The notes: a model not told the origin generated them from the letters alone. A stretch of DNA of 64,000 nucleotides from Lithospermum erythrorhizon (GCA_019722365.1 JADFUC010001683.1:1860001-1924000); one strand, 5' to 3'; shown: positions 1 through 11,926, numbered from the stretch's first letter. Numbers and translations: made by a program.

Positions 1-175
1 TTCTTAGATGTTCATAGAGTACTGTGCATGCCTTAGATGCAGTCCTAAAATAGAAAGATAAATTTCCTGTGCATTATAGTTTTGAGGTTCAGTTAATATA
101 ATCTTAAAAAGTGATTAACTCCTCTAAATTGCTTATTGTATTGTCAGAAAGCTTTCCAACAGAATATCAGCTCAG

Positions 176-1708
176 CGCTCAAGAAAGCGAAAGCAGAATC
201 ACCTGACTGAGCTTGAGACACAGGCATGACATCTCTTGAAAGTTCTTATCTCTTGAGGCACAGTGCATCATGTGCAAGTTATGTCATATAAAATTTTCTT
301 ACTCTGAAAAACTAGCTACTGAATCACAGTAAGATATTCAGTTGCGAAATCTAGCTAGGCTAGGTAATATTTACTAAACAAAGAATACCCTAGTTGAAAA
401 AAGGATGTCTAGAATAAGATTTCACCAAAATAGAACTTCAGCTATATACCTCTTATCAATTTCTTAATTGCTTCTTGAGTTCGGTTTTGTTAATTTTTAA
501 CTTCGCATGGATGTCCAGATTCTTGCTGAGCTTCCAATTTCATGCTTATATTGTCTTAGAATAGTAAAAGCAAGAATATAATTGAATCTAGGTAGATCCT
601 TCTGTATGTTTCACTACTCATCTTTGCTAAAACCCATTCATGATTAATGTATGTTGTCTAATATCTTATATAAACTCAAACAAAATATATCTAATATTTT
701 ATAAATAGGCAGTTGCAGCCAGTGGTCTCAAAATCAGTTTCCTTCTCAATTGTGTTTGATATCCCTAAACCAAGGGGGAATTGCCTAATTGCTTGATATT
801 CCTTCATATGGAGTAATAATTTATTTTTTGTGAGTGTTTTTAGGTTTCTCAGCTAACTGATGAACACTCTTTGTTGTTGAAACGACTTTCTGTTTCAAGC
901 CAAAACTACAATGAAGCAGCTGTTGACAACAGGGTCCTGAAAGCTGATGTTGAGACATTAAGAGCGAAGGTAACAAATATGGATGACAACTTAGATATCA
1001 TACATTATACAGTTTAAAGCGAGAATTTTAGATAATGTGATGAATATGATCATTAATCTTTTTACAATAATTGATTGGCGTTCTAGACCGGCATTAGATG
1101 TCAATCGTAGCATGTTGTATTGTTTCCATAAAATTAGAGGAAAACCAGCTTTCATCCTGACATTTTTCACTCTTGCTCGGTACTTGAAGGTGGCACAAAC
1201 AACAATCACGGAAGATGTGTTAATTATATTTTAGAATATCCTAAATGAATCATTCTAGTTCACATGAACAATGCTTGTTCTTATAGCTAATGTTTTGCAG
1301 GTTAAGATGGCCGAAGAAACTGTGAAGAGGATTACTGGATTCAACCCATTTCTCCAATCTATGTCGGAGATATCAATGTCCATGCTGCCATCCTATGCTG
1401 GTGTTTCTTCTGATGCATCAACTGATGCTTCTGTACCCATACAGGACAATCCAAAACAACAGTATTATCTCCCCCCTACTAACAATCACTTACATTCTCA
1501 TAATATGGGAATTCCAAATCGTTTGGTTGACATTGTCCCTGTAGATAATGTCCAGCATCCACCGGTGGGATCAACAGCAGTTGCTGGAGCAAACAAGATA
1601 GGAACACCAAGCACAATGCAACGTGTGGGTAGCTTGGAACATTTGCAGAAGTGCATTCCCGGAGGATTAAGTGCTGGTAGGAGTCGAGGAGATGAAAGTC
1701 GCGACTAG
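176..1708 (+). CDS. Group C bZIP transcription factor, 3' part
   Basis: Exons read 176-223, 844-969 and 1301-1708 (stop TAG); earlier exons lie outside the window. The first gives the end of the basic region and the start of the zipper ([16 protein letters not shown]). The second continues the heptads ([15 protein letters not shown], then [20 protein letters not shown]). The third begins [17 protein letters not shown] and runs through a Ser/Pro/Asn-rich tail to the stop. The order and the phase-0 junctions fit Opaque2-related group C bZIPs (AtbZIP9/10/25/63 type), which are nuclear DNA-binding dimers that act with group S1 partners in energy and amino-acid responses. That role is known for the family, not shown here. 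The acceptor for the first exon is read as AG at 174-175, because that restores the usual basic-region spacing; AG at 169-170 is possible. The following intron starts with GC, not GT. Identity is sure at family level; the exact member is not resolved. Confidence 0.88.
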
Positions 1709-3018
1709 GATACTGGATTTAATGAATAATGATTATATATAACCAAACAAATCTTCTTTGATCCTCTGATAAACTTGTGATGTAAATATATCTAATTCTT
1801 ATGAGGCGGATGCATGCCCCGCTACGTTTAGATTAAATATTTCGAGGACATTTCGACAGTTAATTAGCTTTCGACTTGAGTAGCAAGAGAACAGAATGAT
1901 AGAACATCTATGGTTGCTTCTGTCTTGGATCTTATGCTTTGTTTTGTAAATTTCTTGTTTGCTGTTTAGAGTGTAATTTTTTATTGTTCAGAGGTTAATT
2001 CTTTTAACAATTCAGTGAAGCTTCCTTGAAATTTCATTGACAGAAACATAGGAAACTGCCTTGTTCTATTTCTGTTAATAATGTTTCTACTCAGACAACC
2101 ATGAATTTGGAACATTATATATTCAAACAAAAACTACAAAAAAAGGAGTACTACTTTGAGATTCTGTGCTATATAGTATCCCTTACAAGAAATAGAGTAG
2201 ATATTTAAGATTAACGAATACGATCAGCTATATTTTCAAATTTAACACAATAAATTTGCTCTGGGGTATATTTTCATGTAGTCATTGTTTGCGATCACTA
2301 AAGAAAAAGATGTTTTGCAACCTGATGTTGACCATTTGTTAAGGTAGCAAGAAGTAAAAAGCTCTAGTAGCAAATAAATACTTCTGGTATTTGGTTTCAT
2401 GAAAACCTATGAGGTTTGGATCTTAGATTTATACAAAAAAATTATAAATTAAAATTACATCACTAGACAATCCCATGTCCCATTGCTGACGCATCATAAA
2501 AAGTTGATTTGGAGTTAAATGTGCAAGACCAATAAGGAAACATATCAAATTTCCTACTCTGCATACTGAAATGATTTATCATACATAAAGAAAAATCTTA
2601 ATATTTCTCTAATTACTCATTTATTTTCATAATGCAACTGTTTTCATTTGGTTTTTTTAAAACTTTTTTATTTTTTATTTTTCTATGTTTTATGTTTACA
2701 CTACTCTCAGTCAAGATTATGATAATATATATAATAAAATTATTTAAAAAAATAAGTAAAATAAACGTTATCATAAAAATTACGTCAATTTATTAAAACA
2801 TGATATACAACGAGTGAATATTTCCAACAAAAAAACGAATCATACTTTTAATATAATGGATCTTTTTCATAACGCATCATCAATACAAAATTCTTGGAAT
2901 ACAATTAAATACGATAACGACTCGAAATGACAGTGTCCCATAATAATTATTATAATAATCTCATTAATGATTGCTAAAACACCTCACTGTAAGAAATGAT
3001 GGGGAGGTGTGTGTGCTG
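1709..3018. other. Spacer between bZIP and GME genes
   Basis: Downstream flank of the bZIP gene and upstream flank of the epimerase gene. AT-rich, no reading frame resembling a gene, no RNA gene recognised. About 1709-2050 is probably bZIP 3' untranslated sequence. The last few hundred bases should hold the GME promoter. Confidence 0.5.
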
Positions 3019-3028
3019 TATATATAAA
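3019..3028 (+). promoter_or_regulatory. TATA box of the GME gene
   Basis: TATATATAAA lies about 75 bases before a CT-rich leader that ends with a good splice donor (3105). Position and sequence fit a plant core promoter. The transcription start is then expected near 3050-3060. Inferred from sequence only. Confidence 0.5.
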
Positions 3029-3204
3029 TGACACATGTTCTCAATCTCTCCTCAACCTTTCAAATTCCCCCTATCTGCACCCACCCAAACTACAAATTCT
3101 TTAGGTAACATTTTCTATATACTTTTAATCAATTTATTATAATCTTGGTAATGTTGTCATAGATCTATGTTCATTTTATTTGTTACTTATGTGTTTTTTT
3201 TATG

Positions 3205-3741
3205 CCAAAGTTGGTTTCTTTAGTGGGTTTTAGTCAATTTTGAATCTTGTCACCTTGTATTGAATTGTGTTCATGTTTTGTAATATGGGTTTTTTCCCTC
3301 TCTTTTTATAGTATTCATAATGTATGTTGATGTTAGTTTGATACTCCTTTCAATTTGTTTTGATTGGAAATTTAAAAATATAACTTTCATATGATTGGAT
3401 TGGTCTTTAAAACAATTTCATAATATTTTATTATAATTTTTCATGGTATAAAAGTGAATTGATGGTCGAAGTTTGATGCAGAAAAACGAAAATTCAATTA
3501 AAAAACAAGAACGTTAATCAAAATGAGTGAGTTGGAGTTGGAGGGAGTGTTTATTAGGAAAGTTTGTTTCTTTTAATATGTTATTTTTGAGTTTCTAATG
3601 AAAAAGATGGTTCCTTTATTGGGGTTTAGCCAATTTTGAATCTTGTCACCTTGTATTGGATTGTATTCATGTTATTTATAATCTGTTTTTTTGCCTCTCT
3701 TGTTATAGTATTCATAATATGTTTGATATAAGTTTGATGTT
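3205..3741. repeat. Two direct copies of a ~135-bp segment in the GME leader intron
   Basis: About 3205-3341 and 3601-3741 are diverged direct copies. Shared stretches include CAATTTTGAATCTTGTCACC followed by TTGTATTG, then ATTCATGTT, and later TTATAGTATTCATAAT. The MITE and a short linker lie between them. Confidence 0.8.
3342..3549. mobile_element. Stowaway-like MITE relic in the GME leader intron
   Basis: Left end TACTCCTTTCAATTTG and right end GTTGGAGGGAGT are imperfect inverted copies of the plant Stowaway (Tc1/mariner MITE) terminus TACTCCCTCC. About 208 bp, AT-rich, non-coding. Ends are approximate. Confidence 0.6.
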
Positions 3742-4111
3742 TTTTTAGAAAAGATTATTTCTTTTTTTGTTATGGATAATCCAGTTCTATTGGATTATGT
3801 TGTATCACTAGATAGCTTCAAAGGGGTTGGTATATGTTTGATGATTCAGTTTCGATTTGAATCCAACTAATTTGATTTTAAGTAGAACCTAAAGGACTAG
3901 ATTCTTGCTTGCATTTCCTAAATTGGGTTGGTTTTTGCATAAAAATGGTTACTTTTTTTGTTGTATAAGGTATGTATTTGAGATTAAATAACCACATTAA
4001 TTTATTGTTTGATGTTCTATATCCTGTTTATAGTATGAAAACTTGTTTTTGAGATAATTCTTGGGCAATTGAATCGAATCAATTATTGATAGTTGAGTTT
4101 TTCTTTAAAGA

Positions 4112-6214
4112 ATGGGAAGTACAGGAGGTAGTGACTACGGCGAGTACACCTATGCAAACCTTGAGAGGGAACCTTACTGGCCTTCGGAGAAGCTCCGTGT
4201 TTCTATCACTGGAGCTGGTGGGTTTATTGCTTCTCACATTGCCCGTCGCTTGAAGAATGAGGGCCATTACATCATTGCTTCTGACTGGAAGAAGAATGAG
4301 CACATGCCTGAAGAAATGTTTTGTCACGAGTTTCATCTTGTTGATCTTAGGGTCATGGATAATTGCTTGAAGGTCACGAAGGATGTTGATCATGTCTTCA
4401 ATCTGGCTGCTGATATGGGTGGTATGGGCTTCATCCAATCCAACCACTCAGTTATTATGTACAACAACACAATGATAAGCTTCAACATGATCGAGGCTTC
4501 TAGAATCACTGGAGTAAAGAGGTCAGTGTGCCCTTCTCAATACATCTTGACTCAACTGTTATAGGCTATTATACATTATGAGACTAGAAATTGCTAATTT
4601 TATCCAATGATGTCACAACATATAGGGGTTTGCAACTTTGCATGTATTTTATATGTGCCCTCTTGTAGGTCTAGGGTATTTGTTTCCATAAACTTATGTA
4701 TCTTGCTGGAGTAAAGAGGTTCTTTTATGCTTCTAGTGCTTGCATCTACCCGGAATTTAAGCAACTAGAAACTAATGTGAGCTTGAAGGAGTCTGATGCA
4801 TGGCCTGCTGAGGTTTGTAACACATTCAATCTTCTTAATATCTAATCACCGGCTCGAGTCGTATGTCATGCTTAATTAGTATGTTTACCTTTTTTCGATT
4901 GTTTACAGCCTCAAGATGCATATGGCCTGGAGAAACTTGCAACAGAAGAATTGTGCAAGCACTACAACAAAGACTTTGGAATAGAATGTCGTATTGGGAG
5001 ATTTCATAACATTTACGGTCCATTTGGGACATGGAAAGGCAAGAGCCTGTCATAGGGCTTATTATATATTAGCTTATGGGTCTGATTTTTCCACTTATAA
5101 AACACTCAATGACACGTTCATATATGATATCCATTTATTTCGTAATCAGTTGAAACGTGGGGTGCTTTATAAGTTAATTACATTCTCTTTTTTCTTTCTT
5201 GCAGGAGGGAGGGAGAAAGCTCCTGCCGCTTTCTGTAGAAAAACGCTCACCTCGATTGACAAATTTGAGATGTGGGGTGATGGAAAACAAACCCGCTCTT
5301 TCACTTTCATTGATGAGTGTGTTGAAGGTGTCTTAAGGTAAAGAAATGAGTTTTGTCATGATCAATCTGTTGTCCTGTGGCAATCGCTAATGGCTAATGC
5401 CATTAAAATGGGTTTATTATACAATTATACCCCACCCCTTATGTTGGTGAGAGTTGAACTCAAGATCTCTAGGTCTCGTGAAGGAACATCATAAAGCTAG
5501 TTTTCTTCTGGTTTCTTTTTTTGGTTTATAAATTCAGCCATAAATTTAATGGCCATATTTAAAAATGCATATTTCCAATTCTATACCAAGTCCCAAATTA
5601 TGATCTACGGAGTAATTGTTTTCTCAATTCTCATCAAGGTTGACAAAGTCGGATTTCCGTGAGCCAGTTAACATTGGAAGTGATGAAATGGTCAGCATGA
5701 ACGAGATGGCTGCGATGGTTCTTAGCTTTGAAGAGAAGAATTTACCTATCCATCACATTCCTGGTCCCGAAGGTGTCAGAGGTCGTAACTCAGACAACAC
5801 GCTCATCAAAGAAAAACTTGGCTGGGCACCAACAATGAAACTTAAGGTACATATATATATCCCACAAATTTTGGCTCGGTTAAAATCAAACAGACAAAGC
5901 GCTTTCCGTTAAGTGGAGACAAATATGACATGCCAGTTTAGCACTTCTTTTATTGACATTTAAAACCAATGCATGCACTTTAGTGTTCAGACAACATAAT
6001 CAGTTAGCATATTGCATCCTTATTTGGTTACTGATGAGTTTTCTCTCGATACTTGCAGGACGGTCTGAGAATCACGTACTTCTGGATAAAGGAGCAGATA
6101 GAGAAAGAGAAATCTCAAGGGGGTGATACATCAGCTTATGGCTCTTCCAAAGTTGTAGGAACTCAAGCTCCGGTTCAGCTTGGTTCGCTTCGTGCTGCTG
6201 ACGGCAAGGAATAA
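4112..6214 (+). CDS. GME: GDP-mannose 3,5-epimerase
   Basis: Cytosolic short-chain dehydrogenase-type enzyme that converts GDP-D-mannose to GDP-L-galactose (and GDP-L-gulose), at the entry to plant ascorbate synthesis and a source of L-galactose for cell walls. Exons: 4112-4521, 4719-4812, 4909-5038, 5205-5337, 5639-5846, 6059-6214, giving 376 aa; the Arabidopsis enzyme has 377. Visible marks: NAD-binding SITGAGGFIASHIARRL near residue 30; the catalytic Cys in SSACIYPE; the Tyr-x3-Lys pair in YGLEK; then GRFHNIYGPFGTWKG, DKFEMWGDG, RSFTFIDECVEGV and the usual C terminus VQLGSLRAADGKE. All junctions keep frame. Intron 3 has a GC donor (AAAG|GCAAGA) and intron 1 is bordered by a 15-bp direct repeat of the exon end. 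The start is the first ATG in frame and matches the conserved MGSTGGSDYG opening. Confidence 0.96.
5427..5490 (-). repeat. Possible SINE relic in GME intron 4
   Basis: On the minus strand, a B-box-like GAGTTCAACTCTC follows GAGACCTAGAGATCTT, an arrangement seen in tRNA-derived plant SINEs. No A box, tail or target duplication could be fixed. Weak call. Confidence 0.25.
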
Positions 6215-9200
6215 AATGGCATAGCTTATATATAGATCTCACTCAGCTAAGTTTCTCTAGTGGCTTTCATTATGGAATGAACAAGTTATCTTTGAGTGCT
6301 GCCTTTTTGGCCCTATGCCTTATTTGGACACTTGATCTAAATTCCTATATTATTTTGAGGGATGTTCTATGTCCACCCTCTGTGTATCTAAAAAGTGTTT
6401 GGAAACTAAATCTGGCTGTTCAATAATTCTGTCATATTATTTGTAAATGGTGATATGAATGATCCACCTTTCAGTTTTGGGCATGGATTTTCACACATCA
6501 TCTTTTGGTAAATATTTCTTCCAAAATTTGGTCATGGTCAACGTAATCCTCCAAATTGTATAAAAGTAATAGTTCAGTTTACTTAATAGCAGGCTTGGTT
6601 GCTTGTATAATTTGTTGATATTGATTAATGATTAACTCGATCGATTGAGTCGTGAACTGACTTGATAACTTCCAAGCTTGGAGTAGGAGCAAACATTTTG
6701 GCTAGACTAGTAAATCATAAGTTGCATGTGAAAAATATGCTATAGAACTGGTTTTTCAATATAATATGATTTATATTGCTAATTATTTATTTATGCTTAA
6801 ACTAATTGTAAGTATTATCCTTATAGATAAAGAATAATAATAGAATGAAATAAGGTATCTTACATTTATTTTGATCTAATAATGTATTGAGTTAATTAAT
6901 ATCTTTCGTTGACCGTAACTTGTGCAAAAGCATCTCCCCGCTAACACACTATACGCTAATATTACGCTAACATGCTCGGACATTGTAGAAAGATATATGC
7001 GATATAATTAACGCTAGATGCATTCTGAAAGATATATATACGCCTAAACACATTTAATACTTCCTAAAACTAAGTATTTTCGCAGTATATATATACTAAA
7101 TGTTTATGATTCGAGTATTACATGTATTTGAATGCTACAAGTGTTAACATACTAAGACTAAATCAGATAAGACCATGTATGTTCCTCTAACTCTTTAGTT
7201 GTGTGTTCTGATTCAATATTTACTTGATCATAAGAGTCCACAAGATCAAATATAAGATTTATTAGACTATTTATTTTAAACCTTATTTTTCACACATTGA
7301 CAATTCATTTATGTACATTTACAAGCATTTATATTTTGCTCTACAAAATGTAAAATTTCATTTTATTTTGATTTGTTGGACTATAAATAACTCGTGTTAA
7401 TCTTTAATTGAATCTTTTTAACACCTTTGTCATTTATTAAGTTTATCTTTTGAAATAATAAGTTTTAAAATTTATTTTTTAGAAATTAAAGTTAGCTAGC
7501 GATGTCTATTAATTTAGTTTATAATTTATATGATATAGATACATTATACTCTTTCTGAACTTTTCAAAGATAATTATGTTTTATTTAGAGAATATATGAA
7601 AATATAATTATATTAAGTTATTATCATGAATCAAATAAACAACATGTATATGCTTAATAAATTTAGGAAAAGATAAAAGTTATTATCTAGAAATATATAA
7701 ACAATCAATCAATATCTTTATATAATGTTATTAAAAAATAAATAAAAAATGGTTAGTTACATTTTTTGTTCAACATATAAAAAACTCAAGGTGCTAACAA
7801 TTACTTCAAATCTCAATTTTACCTCTTGATTTATTACATGATGGAAGTTATTAATAGCTAGAATGACTTATAGTTGAAGAGAATAAACTTGTAAGAGTTT
7901 AGGTGAAGTTGAATGTTGATTTAATGTGTTTAATTTTCATGATTTATGATTACCTTGTAGTGAAATCCATTAAAAAAAACATTTTCTATGAGGACGTTGT
8001 AATATTGTTTAATTTTTGTGATTACTTTGTGGTAAAATAAAGAAACATCATTTCATATGTGGACATTATAATAACTTTTAATTTTCATGAATAATTAATG
8101 CTTAGTACTAAAATTCATAAAAAACATATTACATGAGGATAATGTAATACTTTTTTGGAAATTATAATACTAATATTCTTTTAACTATTGAAGTGAATGA
8201 GTAATATGAAATATTTATTTTATATATTATATCTTTAAGTTGCCCGAGAATACAAAGAATAATATTTTTTTATATATTACTCAATTTAATTTTTTTTTTC
8301 TAAAGTTAAAAGATTTCATACAATTAGATTTTTCCATACTGTTCCTTGGATAATCTTTTTCAAAACAATTATGTAAAGAATACTTAATGAAGTTGGATAT
8401 AGCATTACTTAACAAAAAATTTGCAAGAATGCATTATAAGATGACTATACCATAAAATAAATTCTTCAAAAATAATTGTAATTCACATACACAACTATCA
8501 AGGGGTTTACGGTGCATAGTATCTTCTTGCAATAAAAACATTTACTACCTTAAACTTTTGAAATAAGATTTATAAGTTCATCCTTGGAAAATAAAAATAA
8601 TATATAATTAATGAATACTTTTTAGTTTTTCCCTCAAAAATAAGAAATGATTATGAACTAACGATAATGAATATTTTTTAATGACTAATAAATACTTGAA
8701 TATTTTGAAATAAATAATTAAAATTATTTATGTACTATAACATAAGAATAAAAATAAATAGTAAATAAGAACATCTTTTATGTTGATTTTTATTTTTATA
8801 AGAACATCTTTTATGTTGATTTTTATTTTTATGCACGATTCTATTAAGAAAGTCATATTTTATCCAAAGCTTAATAAAAAAGGACCTCAATTTTTGTTTA
8901 ACTATCTCAATGAATGGTTCTATTTCTACATCTATCACATAAAAACACCATCCTAGAGTAATTACATAAAACCAAAGAAAGCATCAATCACATCATGCAC
9001 CAATTTTATTGAATTAATATTGTTACAATTGAATAAAAACCAACATCTCATAATTATTTTTAGTATATAAATTGTATAATAGTGCCAAGATTAGCTCAAA
9101 ACCATATGTTAGTCTCATGTGATTTCTCTATAACTTAATTGAATCAATTCTGAAAAGAAATTAAAAAAAACAACTTAATTGAATCAAACCTTTCCTACAA

Positions 9201-10100
9201 TGATGATCATGGAGCATAGTCAAAGTAGAAGATTTCTCAAGTGAACAATCTTTCTAGCAGATTCATACATGGTGGTAAAATAATAATTTGTAAACAACAC
9301 ATTAAAAAACAAATGTAACATAACTAATTCCAAAAGTGGAACAATAAAAGTCATATAACATTTAATGACTTACAATTATCATGAAATAATATCACTATAT
9401 AATTTAATATTCAATTATAATTACCTTTCTTATAATTATTATTATTTCTTATAATTATAATTATTTGAGAGGGGCAATTTAGTCCTAACAAAAAAGAGAA
9501 GAAACAACATGGTTTAACATACATTTAGAATATATAATAGATGATTGGGACGAGCCAAGCAAGAGCAACCATGTGCTCAAGCCTATTGTTAACACCATTG
9601 CCTGTTTCATTTTCTGGACATTTCTAAGATTATAAAAATAATAAATGTTTTGATTATTATGTAAACATTTAAGAAAATGTAAAAATCTTAAAAATTAAGA
9701 TAAGTTATATACCTAAAAGATATATTTATAAACAAAAATATTATATGGTAAATATTCAAACTCATTAATTAGAAATACAAATAAAGAAAATATTTTAAAA
9801 ATCGCGATTATGTAATTTAAAATGATTGAAATAAACTTTAATGAAATTCTTGAACTTTTGAAATAAAAATGTTTCTATAATAATGTGTAAATATATATAA
9901 AATTTCAATTTGAATGAAGATTAATGACAATCAGAATTATCAGCCAAAAATTTTGTTTCTATAATATATTGAGATTTCTATTTAAGTAGGTAATTCAAGT
10001 AGGCTATATACTTCAAAATAGCAAATTTTAATCTTCTCAGTCTCAAATTGATAATGCAAAGTAAAAAATCTAATATTCTCAACATTATAATCTACACACC
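6215..10100. other. AT-rich spacer downstream of GME
   Basis: Nearly 4 kb of strongly AT-rich sequence with no gene-like reading frame, tRNA or rRNA. The first 250 bases are probably GME 3' untranslated sequence. It contains a perfect 33-bp tandem duplication (listed separately); the rest looks like decayed transposon or neutral DNA that I cannot assign. Confidence 0.5.
8767..8832. repeat. Perfect 33-bp tandem duplication
   Basis: 8767-8799 and 8800-8832 are identical. The unit begins AAGAACATCTTTTATGTTGA and ends in TTTTTATTTTTAT. No divergence is seen, so it is young or is a polymorphic minisatellite seed. Confidence 0.9.
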
Positions 10101-10110
10101 ATTGCCATTT

Positions 10111-10162
10111 GCCAAGAGCAGACGCCTTGGTAGTCATATCGGCAAACCTAACATAACCCTTC
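10111..10162 (-). pseudogene. Copied fragment of XRN4 exon 13
   Basis: 52 bases match 16669-16720 (inside exon 13 of the XRN4 gene 6.5 kb away) at all but two positions. Both copies have the same strand sense. One change turns the second Tyr codon of the RYYYQG motif into an Asp codon, and the sequence on each side is unrelated to XRN4, so it is a dead exon scrap. It lies directly against further fragments (10168-10190, 10189-10353). Confidence 0.85.
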
Positions 10163-10188
10163 CACCCCTATCCTTGGTCAGTACTCAA

Positions 10189-10353
10189 TTAGTTAAGGCC
10201 TACTGAGGCCTCTTGAACCAACTTTTGAACAAATTTGTATTCAAGTTCAGAACCCGCCTCCAGGGCATTAATGCCGCCCTTGAAAGCAATGCGTATCGAT
10301 TGTTTCACTGCTCTCCGCACCACCCCTCCTAAAGCCTCCACCCCCTTACCGCC
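10189..10353 (-). other. Exon-like fragment of an unrecognised gene
   Basis: Unusually GC-rich for its surroundings. The minus strand is open for 54 codons between two stops and reads as normal protein (parts: EALGGVVRRAVKQSIR, GGINALEAGSELEYK, FVQKLVQEA). No start codon or splice context fits it. I do not recognise the family. It probably is a captured exon piece within the same mosaic as the XRN4 scrap. Confidence 0.4.
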
Positions 10354-11760
10354 TCAGCGGGGTGGTTTATCAAAATCTCAGGATTCAACATAATTAATAA
10401 ATCCCTAATATAACTTTGGGTATTCGAAGAATTCAATTTACTCAGGAAAAATTCGAAATATCGATCATAGCCGCAATGAGAAAAGCTTGGCTTCGTGCTC
10501 CTCTTCAAGAAAATCAAAAGAATGGAAATTGCAGTGGCAATATCAAACTATAATATGAGTGTGAATATTCTTGTGAGTATTGTAACGCTTTTATAATTGT
10601 GAGTATTCTGAGTATGGTGTGTGTATCATGGGAGAGCTTTATAAATTGCTTTTAATCAAGGAATCGAATATAATATTTACCTCGCTTGGATTCAAAAAAT
10701 GTTTAACCTAGAAAATAAATTTACCTAGTAGCTACATTCAACTTAAAATCATTCACGCTCAAAACCTATGATAAATGATTTAACCAATGCATTGTCTAAT
10801 TGATTCATCTCTCGATTCACCTAAAATTCTATTTCCATGGTTAATTTTAAAATATTATCCTCCTATCGATTCACCTCAATCCAAACGTAATTTCATTAAA
10901 AGGTTTAAGCCTTTTCTAAAATATATACACTTGATTATTGTCAATAACCCTAGATAATAATAATAAAAAGAACATAGATCAATTGTAAATCTAAATCTTA
11001 AACTAAATCATAAAATATTAGAGAGTTAATTTTGAAATTGAAAATTCTAAATAGTGGTAATTTATTGAAAATGGTAACTAATTAATTGATTACCAGAATC
11101 TTAGCATCAATTGTATCCCTACAAAACCGCATGTACCAATATGGAAGGAAATGTTTAACAATTTTTTTCTTAATAAATAAATTTGTAAATATCATAATGC
11201 CCCCTGTTTTATCGTATCCGCTCTGATGAAATAAAGTATAGAATGATGATCTAATGTTTATATATCGACTAAGTGTACCTCGCTTAAGTAATTCCTTAAG
11301 CATGTAAGTGACAAATCGTGTATCAAGGATGATATTAAACACACTCTAACCAATAAAATTTTAAGGATGAAATTACTGTTTTAGCCCCTCCATTTGTAAA
11401 CAGAATATCAAGTAAGCTTTACGAAAAAGAAATTCGATCTTTCAAATACTCTTTAATTATATTATAAAAAATATATTTTGAAAGTATTTTAAAAGACGAA
11501 TCTAATTATATAAATAATATATCTTTTTGAATAAGGAATAACTAATAATTGATGGTCAAAATTCACTTCAAAAAAAGCGACAACAATTAAAATGAATTTG
11601 ATGAAGATTAACAAAAGAGCCGATACTTCTATCCGGTCTTATATACTTAAGGTGTTGGACATAAATTTTGTTGATATTAATCTAAGTTCATCTCAATTCA
11701 AACGAAATTAGAACTTGCGAACGAGAACATCGAGGACAAAATAATATTTTTCATTCCTAA
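10354..11760. other. AT-rich spacer
   Basis: No reading frame with protein-like composition, no RNA gene, no clear transposon ends. Short open frames present here are AT-rich chance runs. Confidence 0.45.
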
Positions 11761-11831
11761 AAAACCATTATTCAATCTCTCTGTCACCCTCCTTCCCCCT
11801 CTTGAGTTTCCGACCAAAATCCCAAACACAA

Positions 11832-11926
11832 ATGTTGAATTCCAAGCAACCAAAGTCGGACACGTCATCACCTCCAAAAATGAGTCAACCCACGTTGATT
11901 TTCACCGTTCATTCTCACTATCCTTG
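11832..11926 (+). other. Isolated exon-like segment with start codon and donor
   Basis: After a CT-rich leader (about 11765-11810) an ATG at 11832 opens 31 codons (MLNSKQPKSD, then MSQPTLIFTVHSHYPW) ending in CCTTG|GTCAGT, a good donor. No matching downstream exon is visible before the 3' end of XRN4, which comes from the other strand. It could be the surviving first exon of a truncated gene. A 23-base piece across its donor recurs at 10168-10190 with one mismatch. Product not recognised. Confidence 0.3.

Larger units (their letters stand above)
3105..4111 (+). other. Leader (5' UTR) intron of GME
   Basis: A short CT-rich leader exon (about 3050-3104) ends in TTTAG|GTAACA. The next 1 kb is T-rich, has no coding sense, and leads to the start codon at 4112. 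A leader intron is known for plant GME genes and often enhances expression; here it is inferred. The acceptor is unclear: AG at 4089-4090 or AG at 4109-4110 just before AATGGG. The intron contains a Stowaway-like MITE between two copies of a roughly 135-bp repeat. Confidence 0.55.

Noticed and set aside
4079..4447. Minus-strand frame over GME exon 1
   Set aside because: Complement of a well-conserved coding exon; no matching gene family.
6956..6966. TAATATTAC, the geminivirus origin nonamer
   Set aside because: No GC-rich stem flanks it and no Rep-like coding is near. In DNA this AT-rich the word is expected by chance.
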